19,491 nucleotides of DNA from a bacterium (GTDB lineage: Bacteria; Verrucomicrobiota; Kiritimatiellia; UBA8416; CAMZLY01): NCBI GenBank assembly GCA_030632465.1, contig DAOVUR010000007.1, positions 1 through 19,491 on the forward strand, given 5' to 3'. A program made the translations under genes and the position numbers. The notes under the pieces are model-generated. The model was not told the origin of the DNA, searched no databases, and worked only from the letters and a program-made list of their open reading frames with translations. Positions 1-5,118 of this stretch are shown piece after piece. The first letter of the stretch is position 1; each line of letters begins with the position of its first letter.

Positions 1-46
1 CGCCACTATTATCTGCTACAACTAAATCTGTTTCTTCAGCAATCAT
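1..46 (-). CDS. rplN: 50S ribosomal protein L14 (uL14), 5' end only
   Basis: This is the first 15 codons of the gene for uL14, a 23S rRNA-binding protein at the subunit interface of the 50S subunit. The ATG is at 46-44 and the visible peptide reads MIAEETDLVVADNSG. It matches the family's amino terminus, in which a short acidic/polar start leads into VADNSG. The reading frame is open to the window edge, so the rest of the gene lies outside. It follows rpsQ by 13 bp, the usual order at the head of the spc operon. An AAAGG motif lies upstream of the ATG as a possible ribosome binding site. The identification rests on the short VADNSG match together with gene order, which makes it safe despite the truncation. 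Confidence 0.9.
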   Translation of the reverse strand, partial: MIAEETDLVVADNSG

Positions 47-59
47 TATAAGACCTTTG

Positions 60-332
60 TCAGACTTTCGCCTTTTCCGATACTTCCAATAAACGCCATC
101 TTTTCATACGGCTTACTGGACGTGTTTCCATAATAACAACAACATCACCTACATTTGCAATATTTTCTTCATCATGTGCATGAAACTTGCTTGTCTGTTT
201 GATAATCTTACCATACAGCGGATGCGGTTTACGACTCTCTACAGTAACAACAATACTCTTATTGCCACTACGACTCACTACAATACCTTTACGTTGCTTG
301 CGTAAGCCTCTATTTTTAACTTCTTCAGTCAT
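60..332 (-). CDS. rpsQ: 30S ribosomal protein S17 (uS17)
   Basis: Encodes a 90-residue uS17, a primary 16S rRNA-binding protein with an OB fold that helps nucleate assembly of the 30S body. The family core is visible: the RKGIVVS strand, the SIVVTVESRKPHPLYGKIIKQTSKFHAHDE segment (about residues 25-55, with HPLYGK and the K-FHAHDE block), and the NVGDVVVIMETRPVSRMKRW block toward the end. Length is ordinary for the family (about 80-90 aa). The ATG at 332 lies inside the last codons of rpmC: the two genes overlap by 8 bp (325-332), which implies translational coupling. rplN starts 13 bp downstream. Nothing unusual is seen in the protein. Confidence 0.97.
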   Translation of the reverse strand: MTEEVKNRGLRKQRKGIVVSRSGNKSIVVTVESRKPHPLYGKIIKQTSKFHAHDEENIANVGDVVVIMETRPVSRMKRWRLLEVSEKAKV

Positions 333-528
333 CTTTATTCAACTCCCGTTGCGTTATAACTGTTTTGACTCGTGCAAGATCTCTTCGCAATGTACGAACC
401 TTAAGAGGCTGCTCTGCACCATCACTCCAGCCTTGCCTTATCTTTGTTTCCATAAGCTCTTTACTGACATCATCATGCACTTGTTGCAATTCCTCATCAG
501 TATGCTCTCTTAATTTTGTTGCCTTCAT
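325..528 (-). CDS. rpmC: 50S ribosomal protein L29 (uL29)
   Basis: Encodes a 67-residue uL29, a small two-helix protein near the peptide exit tunnel that forms part of the docking site for nascent-chain factors. The amino terminus MKATKLREHTDEELQQ and the carboxy-terminal LRRDLARVKTVITQREL helix are typical. The frame is open up to a TTG at 555, but I chose the ATG at 528. It gives the family's usual MKAxxLRE start and length, and an AAGGAA ribosome binding site lies about 10 nt upstream. The longer version would add nine unconserved residues. The stop overlaps the rpsQ start by 8 bp. rplP ends at 556, leaving a 27 bp gap before this start. Confidence 0.93.
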   Translation of the reverse strand: MKATKLREHTDEELQQVHDDVSKELMETKIRQGWSDGAEQPLKVRTLRRDLARVKTVITQRELNKDD

Positions 529-555
529 CTCTACTGATTCCTTATAACCATGCAA

Positions 556-966
556 TTAATGACGTACCACAAACATTGTACGTATGCCAAGCTTAGCATC
601 AGCTAAACGCATACACTCACGGGCAGTTTTCTCTGGCACGCCATCCAATTCGAATAACATATGTCCAGGCTTAACAACAGCAACCCAATATTCCGGATTA
701 CCTTTTCCCTTACCCATTCTAACTTCAATCGGTTTCTGCGAAACAGGTTTGTCTGGAAAAATTCTGATCCAAAGTTTACCTTTACGCTTCATGTGACGAT
801 TAATCACAACACGACAAGCTTCAATTTGCGTACTCTTCACCCAACCACGACCAAGTGATTTCAGTCCGTACTGGCCAAAAGATATCTTCTCTCCTGACGT
901 AGCCTTTCCTTTACGAGTTCCGCGCTGCACTTTTCTGTGCTTAATTCTCTTAGGCATCAAAGGCAT
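556..966 (-). CDS. rplP: 50S ribosomal protein L16 (uL16)
   Basis: Encodes a 136-residue uL16, which sits at the A-site side of the 50S subunit and helps position aminoacyl-tRNA in the peptidyl transferase centre. Seen in the sequence: MPKRIKHRKVQRG at the start, the FGQYGLKSL segment, the RHMKRKGKLWIRIFPDKPVSQKP block, and the basic MGKGKGNPEYWVAVVKPGHMLFE segment. The Arg of GRGWVKSTQIEACR lies in the region that contacts 23S rRNA. Two start codons are possible (Met1 at 966, Met4 at 957). The perfect AGGAGG at 980-975 is 8 nt from Met1, so I chose 966. The ATG shares one base with the rpsC stop (TAATG), and the ribosome binding site is encoded by Arg codons at the end of rpsC. The two genes are therefore tightly coupled. 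Confidence 0.97.
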   Translation of the reverse strand: MPLMPKRIKHRKVQRGTRKGKATSGEKISFGQYGLKSLGRGWVKSTQIEACRVVINRHMKRKGKLWIRIFPDKPVSQKPIEVRMGKGKGNPEYWVAVVKPGHMLFELDGVPEKTARECMRLADAKLGIRTMFVVRH

Positions 967-1622
967 TAGTTTCTCCTCCTATTACCTTTAATATTAGCTT
1001 CGTCTGCATCTTTACAGATCCAAACCTTAAGACCAATTAGCCCAGCCAATGTTGCAGCTTCCGCAAATCCATAATCAATATTAGCCCGTAATGTGTGCAA
1101 TGGAATGCTGCCTTCTTTATATGACTCAGTACGAGCCAGTTCAGCACCATTTAAACGACCACCTGCAGAAATCTTAATTCCTGTACAGCCGGCGTCCATA
1201 GCAGACTTAATCGCCCGCTTCATTGCACGACGTAAAGAAATTCGACGTACAAGCTGTGTTGCGATATTCTCTGCAACCAGCTGTGCATCAGCATCAGCAT
1301 TCTTTACTTCACGAATTTCAATATAAATCTCTTTATCAGTCCGTTTCGACAGCTCAGCACGGATACGTTCAATATCCTGTCCTTTTCTGCCTATTACAAT
1401 TCCCGGACGAGCCGTGTGCACATTTACTCTCACACGGTTGGCATAACGCTCTATCCGCACATCAGACACGGCAGCATTTTCCAGACGCTTCTTGACATAC
1501 TCACGAATCTCTAAATCTTCTATGAGCATATCGCCAAAGTTCTTCTTATCACTGAACCAGCGCGATTTCCAGTTCTTATTTACGGTTACCCGCAAACCAA
1601 TTGGGTTTACTTTCTGTCCCAA
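966..1622 (-). CDS. rpsC: 30S ribosomal protein S3 (uS3), TTG start
   Basis: Encodes a 218-residue uS3, located in the 30S head at the mRNA entry tunnel, where it contributes to helicase activity with uS4 and uS5. The amino terminus is the canonical GQKVNPIGLR. The type II KH domain shows its GxxG loop in VIGRKGQDIERIR (about residues 76-88). The carboxy-terminal domain includes IKISAGGRLNGAELARTE and the HTLRANIDYG segment. The start codon is TTG at 1622-1620. This is exactly where the family begins, and an AGGAG at 1634-1630 lies 7 nt upstream, so TTG is well supported; no ATG fits. rplV ends 39 bp upstream, and the stop codon overlaps the rplP ATG by one base. The basic tail NRRRN doubles as the rplP ribosome binding site. 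Confidence 0.97.
   Translation of the reverse strand: MGQKVNPIGLRVTVNKNWKSRWFSDKKNFGDMLIEDLEIREYVKKRLENAAVSDVRIERYANRVRVNVHTARPGIVIGRKGQDIERIRAELSKRTDKEIYIEIREVKNADADAQLVAENIATQLVRRISLRRAMKRAIKSAMDAGCTGIKISAGGRLNGAELARTESYKEGSIPLHTLRANIDYGFAEAATLAGLIGLKVWICKDADEANIKGNRRRN
975..980 (-). promoter_or_regulatory. Shine-Dalgarno site of rplP inside the end of rpsC
   Basis: A perfect AGGAGG lies 8 nt before the rplP ATG. It is formed by two of the three consecutive Arg codons that close rpsC (Arg-Arg-Arg-Asn-stop). It decides the rplP start in favour of Met1 rather than Met4. Confidence 0.8.
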
Positions 1623-1661
1623 CGTTTTGCTCCTTTTTAAACAACACTAAACCTTAATTGG

Positions 1662-2012
1662 CTACGCGTCTTGATTATCAATACCATCAGTCAACACCAC
1701 CTTGATGTGACACATACGTTTTATAACAGGGCTTACCATGCCCCTTGCCCGTGGCCAGTGACGTTTTAAACGAGGTCCCTCGTCTACCACTGCCATTTTG
1801 ACAATTAATTTATCAACGTCCAGATCTGCATTATTCTCCGCGTTAGCGATTGCAGACTTCAACGTCTTCGTTAAATGAAAAGCGCCCTTACGTGCACTTA
1901 AACTTACCACCCGCAACGCATCGCCTACTGGCAAGCCTTGCATCTGTCGTGCTAAATCACGAACTTTTGTTGGCGATATTCTTACAAATTTTGTGGTTGC
2001 CGAAACATCCAT
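1662..2012 (-). CDS. rplV: 50S ribosomal protein L22 (uL22)
   Basis: Encodes a 116-residue uL22. It spans all domains of 23S rRNA, and its long beta-hairpin lines the peptide exit tunnel. Visible family features are VRISPTKVRDLARQMQGLPVGDAL near the start (about residues 10-33), the SAIANAENN helix (about 53-61), and the hairpin region VDEGPRLKRHWPRARG with the following MVSPVIKRMCHIKVV strand. The hairpin tip keeps the PRARG core, but the following residues differ from the E. coli-type GRAxxIxKRTSHI pattern. This is probably lineage variation rather than an adaptation. The start is ATG at 2012, 16 bp after the rpsS stop, in the standard S10 operon order. Confidence 0.97.
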   Translation of the reverse strand: MDVSATTKFVRISPTKVRDLARQMQGLPVGDALRVVSLSARKGAFHLTKTLKSAIANAENNADLDVDKLIVKMAVVDEGPRLKRHWPRARGMVSPVIKRMCHIKVVLTDGIDNQDA

Positions 2013-2028
2013 AACCTAATCCCACCTG

Positions 2029-2298
2029 CTATTTATTTGTATGCGCTCCATGCCGACGGAATGTCCGGGTAGGCGCAAACTCACCCAAACGATGACCAAC
2101 CATATTCTCTGTAACAAAAATAGAGAGATGCTTATTTCCATTATGTATAGCGAGTGTATGCCCCACAAAATCAGGAGATACCATAGATCTACGCGCCCAA
2201 GTCTTTATAGGACGACGATCTCCCGTCTGGTTCATACGCTCAACCTTCTTTAGAAGTTTTTCATCTACATAAGGCCCTTTTTTTAATGATCGTGCCAT
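2029..2298 (-). CDS. rpsS: 30S ribosomal protein S19 (uS19)
   Basis: Encodes an 89-residue uS19, a 30S head protein that forms a complex with uS13 and reaches toward the tRNAs and the B1 intersubunit bridges. The sequence is close to the family consensus throughout: MARSLKKGPYVDEKLLKKV at the start, KTWARRSMVSPDFVGHTLAIHNGNKH in the middle, and VTENMVGHRLGEFAPTRTFRRHG toward the end. The length is typical (about 87-95 aa). It starts at an ATG 3 bp after the rplB stop, so the two are almost certainly co-translated. rplV follows after 16 bp. Nothing odd was seen. Confidence 0.98.
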   Translation of the reverse strand: MARSLKKGPYVDEKLLKKVERMNQTGDRRPIKTWARRSMVSPDFVGHTLAIHNGNKHLSIFVTENMVGHRLGEFAPTRTFRRHGAHTNK

Positions 2299-2301
2299 TG
2301 T

Positions 2302-3126
2302 TTATTTTCTCCGCTTTACAATAAATTTTGATGAATTCTTACGCTTATGACGAGTCTTGCCACCCTTGGCCAATTTGCCCCAAGGTGAAACAGGATGTCC
2401 ACCACCAGAACTACGGCCTTCTCCACCACCCATAGGATGATCAACCGGGTTCATAGCTACACCACGAACAGTCGGGCGTACTCCGCGCCAGCGTTTACGA
2501 CCAGCTTTACCATCAGTAACACTACCATGATCGGTATTACCAACTCTGCCTACTGTCGCAAAACACTTAATATTAATAAGTCTAATCTCACCTGAAGGAA
2601 GCTTTACATTAGCAAATTTACCTTCACGAGCCATAAGCTGTGCACTAGCACCTGCAGTTCTCACCATTTTAGCGCCACCGCCAGGCTCAAGCTCTAGATT
2701 ATGAATAGGTGTACCTAAAGGAATATTAGCTAATGGCAATGCATTACCTAATGTTGGCTCAACATCTGGACCACTAGTAAGCATCATGCCAACTTCAAGT
2801 CCAACTGGAGCAATAATATAACGTTTCTCACCATCTACATAATTGAGCAATGCAATATTTGCTGAACGATTAGGATCATACTCAACTGTAGCGACACGTG
2901 CTGGAATCCCAGCCTTATCACGACGAAAATCAATAATACGATATTTACGTTTGTGGCCACCGCCACGATGTCTAACAGTAATACGCCCTGCTGAGTTACG
3001 CCCAGCATTCTGCTTCTTACTCTCAGTCAAAGAACGCTCAGGCTTATCTGTAGTCAGTTCCTCAAATGTGGAAACTGTCATGAATCGTCTGCTTGGCGAT
3101 CTTGGATTATATTTCTTTAACGGCAT
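2302..3126 (-). CDS. rplB: 50S ribosomal protein L2 (uL2)
   Basis: Encodes a 274-residue uL2, a primary 23S rRNA-binding protein needed for subunit association and for peptidyl transferase function. Both domains are present. The OB-type domain has GRITVRHRGGGHKRKYR (about residues 47-63) and EYDPNRSANIALL (about 83-95). The SH3-type domain and extension carry the hallmark AMNPVDHPMGGGEGRSSGGGHPVSPWG (about 224-250). The conserved His of PVDHP, the E. coli His229 equivalent, is retained. The second His of the E. coli HPH motif is Met here, which as I recall also occurs in other phyla. The ATG at 3126 has an AAGG motif upstream. The 65 bp gap to rplW is longer than most in this operon and holds a palindrome and a tiny reading frame, listed separately. 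Confidence 0.98.
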   Translation of the reverse strand: MPLKKYNPRSPSRRFMTVSTFEELTTDKPERSLTESKKQNAGRNSAGRITVRHRGGGHKRKYRIIDFRRDKAGIPARVATVEYDPNRSANIALLNYVDGEKRYIIAPVGLEVGMMLTSGPDVEPTLGNALPLANIPLGTPIHNLELEPGGGAKMVRTAGASAQLMAREGKFANVKLPSGEIRLINIKCFATVGRVGNTDHGSVTDGKAGRKRWRGVRPTVRGVAMNPVDHPMGGGEGRSSGGGHPVSPWGKLAKGGKTRHKRKNSSKFIVKRRK

Positions 3127-3139
3127 TTTTCCGTACCTT

Positions 3140-3172
3140 TTACTTATCGGCGGCTTCTTTATAAGCGACCAT
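3140..3172 (-). other. 10-codon reading frame between rplW and rplB
   Basis: An ATG followed by ten sense codons in total (MVAYKEAADK) and a TAA lies in the 65 bp rplW-rplB gap, ending 13 bp before the rplB start. No good ribosome binding site precedes it. It could be a small coupling peptide that carries ribosomes toward rplB, a remnant, or chance. I recognise no family and make no functional claim. Confidence 0.15.
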
Positions 3173-3184
3173 TATTAATACTTA

Positions 3185-3202
3185 ACGTAACTTAAGTTAC
3201 GT
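3185..3202. repeat. 18-bp perfect palindrome over the rplW stop codon
   Basis: ACGTAACTTAAGTTACGT reads the same on both strands and spans the TAA stop of rplW (3194-3192). In RNA it could form a 7-bp stem with a UUAA loop, or dimerise. No U-run follows it on the transcript, so it does not look like an intrinsic terminator. It may affect coupling between rplW and rplB or mark an mRNA end, or it may be chance in AT-rich sequence. Confidence 0.5.
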
Positions 3203-3473
3203 CAATAGTTTCACCTTCTTTAAGAGTAACGATCGCACGCTTCCAGTCAGAACGCTTACCATACTTAGCTGTACGCATACGTTTACGTTTACCCTCATAA
3301 TTCATTGTATTCACTGAAACAACCGAAACCTTAAAATACTCTTCTACAGCTTTTCTGATCTCAATCTTATTCGAGTTAGGATGAACCTCCAGCATATATT
3401 TATTATGCTCCTGCATGCTAGTGCCCTTCTCCGTGATCAGGACTCTCTTAATTATCTGTCCAGCATCATTCAT
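3192..3473 (-). CDS. rplW: 50S ribosomal protein L23 (uL23)
   Basis: Encodes a 93-residue uL23, which sits beside the peptide exit and forms the main ribosomal docking site for trigger factor and SRP. The family pattern is clear: IIKRVLITEKGTSMQEHNKYMLEVHPNSNKIEIRKAVEEYFKVSVVSVNTMN in the first two thirds, then the basic loop GKRKRMRTAKYGKRSDWKRAIVTLKEGETID. The Glu that contacts trigger factor in E. coli L23 lies in the segment before the first strand. I cannot assign it with certainty by eye. The start ATG overlaps the rplD stop by 4 bp (ATGA, 3473-3470). The stop codon lies inside an 18-bp palindrome, and rplB begins 65 bp later. Confidence 0.97.
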   Translation of the reverse strand: MNDAGQIIKRVLITEKGTSMQEHNKYMLEVHPNSNKIEIRKAVEEYFKVSVVSVNTMNYEGKRKRMRTAKYGKRSDWKRAIVTLKEGETIDVT

Positions 3474-4114
3474 TCAGCACCTCCGTCACCATCAGCTAAT
3501 CGCTGCTTTATTACTTCCAAACCAGCCTTAGTAACCACTATCTGTGGGTAACGTAACAGCTCGTAAACACTAAGATCTGACGCCCGTCTTACCTGTACTT
3601 TTGGTATATTTCGAGCAGCCAAGCTAATATTTGTATCAACTGTGTCCAATACAATCAAGACCGGATTCTCTATTTTAAGACTTTTTAATAGATCTTTAAA
3701 TAATTTCGTCTTTGGCTCTGCCATTGTTAAGCTATCGAGCACCATAACTTGGTTATGAAGCACCTTTTCGCTAAACGCACGACCAAATGCCAAACGAGAA
3801 ACTTTCTTGTTAACCTTTACGGCATAACTTCTTGGCTTAGGCCCAAAAGCAGCAGCACCACCACGCCATATAGGAGACTGACGATACCCAGCACGAGCAC
3901 GTCCAGTACCTTTTTGACGCCATGGTTTCTTATTACTACCAGCGACTTCGCCTTTATGCTTACTTGAAGCTGACCCCTGACGTGCTGCGTTGCGAGTTGC
4001 AACAACCACATCATGTACCGCCTGCTCACCAGCACCAAGAACTAATAACTCATCAGCCAATTCAATATCGCCCGATGCCGTTCCATCTATATTATATAAT
4101 TTTAACTTGCTCAT
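3470..4114 (-). CDS. rplD: 50S ribosomal protein L4 (uL4)
   Basis: Encodes a 214-residue uL4, whose extended loop lines the exit tunnel constriction. In E. coli L4 also represses its own S10 operon. The tunnel loop is intact: KKPWRQKGTGRARAGYRQSPIWRGGAAAFGPKPRSY (about residues 62-97), including the GTGRARAG core where macrolide-resistance changes occur in other species. None of those changes is evident here. The carboxy-terminal globular domain carries VLDSLTMAEPKTKLFKDLL and ends with the AGLEVIKQRL helix. Start and stop both overlap neighbours by 4 bp (ATGA with rplC at 4114-4111, ATGA with rplW at 3473-3470), indicating strong translational coupling. The gap before rpsJ is too short for an E. 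coli-type L4-responsive leader. Confidence 0.97.
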   Translation of the reverse strand: MSKLKLYNIDGTASGDIELADELLVLGAGEQAVHDVVVATRNAARQGSASSKHKGEVAGSNKKPWRQKGTGRARAGYRQSPIWRGGAAAFGPKPRSYAVKVNKKVSRLAFGRAFSEKVLHNQVMVLDSLTMAEPKTKLFKDLLKSLKIENPVLIVLDTVDTNISLAARNIPKVQVRRASDLSVYELLRYPQIVVTKAGLEVIKQRLADGDGGAE

Positions 4115-4752
4115 AAACCCCTACCTGATTTCTTTAAGGATTTTCTGACCTCAACGATGCCACCATTAGCGCCCGGTACTGCACCGCGCACCAACATCAA
4201 ATTGTCATCACCGATCAACTCTACAACTGTTAGGCTTTCCATAGTAATTCGCTTGTTACCCATATGGCCAGGCATTCTCTGCCCTTTAGCAACACGAGAC
4301 GGAGTCGAACACTGACCAATCGAACCAATCTTACGTTTAGCATGTCCACCATGAGTCATACGACCACCGCGCATATTATAACGCTTAACACCACCCTGGA
4401 AACCACGTCCCTTAGAGGTAGCACTAACATCCACGTGCGAACATCCTTCAAAAGTATCAACCTTAACAACATCACCCTCATTAACTTCTTCAGCTTTATC
4501 CAAGCCAAATTCTTTCAGATGACGAAGAGGCGCTTTGTCCAGCTTCTTAAATTTACCTAACAATGGCTTCTTCACACGCGACTCTTTTTGCTCTGCAAAA
4601 CCGAGCTGCGCTGCTTCATATCCATCCTTATCGTTGGTTTTGCGTTGCACAACCAAACACGGACCAAGCTCTATCACAGTAACTGCAACACGACGACCAT
4701 TGCCATCGTACACTTGAGTCATTCCTAATTTTTTTCCAATTAACCCTTGCAT
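4111..4752 (-). CDS. rplC: 50S ribosomal protein L3 (uL3)
   Basis: Encodes a 213-residue uL3, an early assembly protein of the 50S subunit that reaches toward the peptidyl transferase centre. Family features are the start MQGLIGKKLGMTQVYDGNGRRVAVTVIE, the central KGRGFQGGVKRYNMRGGRMTHGGH-KRKIGSIGQ segment (about residues 115-145) containing the Gln methylated in E. coli L3 (GFQGG), and RMPGHMGN after it. The frame extends to a TTG at 4764 that would overlap the rpsJ stop as TTGA and add four residues. I prefer the ATG at 4752, where family members normally begin. Neither start has a strong ribosome binding site, so coupling to rpsJ is likely either way. The stop overlaps the rplD ATG. Confidence 0.95.
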   Translation of the reverse strand: MQGLIGKKLGMTQVYDGNGRRVAVTVIELGPCLVVQRKTNDKDGYEAAQLGFAEQKESRVKKPLLGKFKKLDKAPLRHLKEFGLDKAEEVNEGDVVKVDTFEGCSHVDVSATSKGRGFQGGVKRYNMRGGRMTHGGHAKRKIGSIGQCSTPSRVAKGQRMPGHMGNKRITMESLTVVELIGDDNLMLVRGAVPGANGGIVEVRKSLKKSGRGL

Positions 4753-4760
4753 TACACCAC

Positions 4761-5069
4761 TCAAATCTTAATTGTTATTCCAACACCAGCCGGCAAATTC
4801 AGTTTCTTCAAATCATCCACTGTCTTTGCTGTCGGCTCTACGATATCCAACAAACGCTTATGCGTCCGCATCTCGAACTGATCCATTGCTTTCTTGTTCA
4901 CATGCGGGCTACGATTAACGGTATAGCGCTCTATAACCGTTGGCAATGGAATCGGTCCTATAACCTGAGACCCTGATCCCTTTGCGGTATCAATTATATC
5001 AAGTACGGCTTGATCCAATACTCTATAATCGTACCCTTGTAATTTTATTCTAATACGTTGACGTTCCAT
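4761..5069 (-). CDS. rpsJ: 30S ribosomal protein S10 (uS10 / NusE)
   Basis: Encodes a 102-residue uS10, a 30S head protein. As NusE it also pairs with NusB in transcription antitermination and can bind NusG to link RNA polymerase to the ribosome. The sequence is canonical: QRIRIKLQGYDYRVLDQAV at the start, GPIPLPTVIERYTVNRSPHVNKKAMDQFEMRTHKRLLDI in the rRNA-binding loop region (about residues 38-76), and the LPAGVGITIKI end. The ATG is at 5069. fusA ends only 49 bp upstream. In many bacteria tuf lies between these two genes; here it does not. The stop is 8 bp before the preferred rplC start. Confidence 0.98.
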   Translation of the reverse strand: MERQRIRIKLQGYDYRVLDQAVLDIIDTAKGSGSQVIGPIPLPTVIERYTVNRSPHVNKKAMDQFEMRTHKRLLDIVEPTAKTVDDLKKLNLPAGVGITIKI

Positions 5070-5095
5070 TTATTTTTCCTGATATTTTCACTTTT

Positions 5096-5107
5096 GGCAC
5101 GAATGCC
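5096..5107 (-). other. Small hairpin in the fusA-rpsJ gap
   Basis: On the transcript strand, GGCA-TTCG-TGCC can fold into a 4-bp stem with a UUCG loop, 11 nt after the fusA stop. A short GGTA-A-TACC element lies just before it. A-rich rather than U-rich sequence follows, so it is not an intrinsic terminator. It is the only structure seen where tuf would often be. It may be chance. Confidence 0.3.
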
Positions 5108-5118
5108 GGTATTACCGC

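Noticed and set aside
4753..4764. TTG start of rplC overlapping the rpsJ stop as TTGA
   Set aside because: Possible, but the added four residues are not family-like and the ATG at 4752 lies at the normal L3 start.
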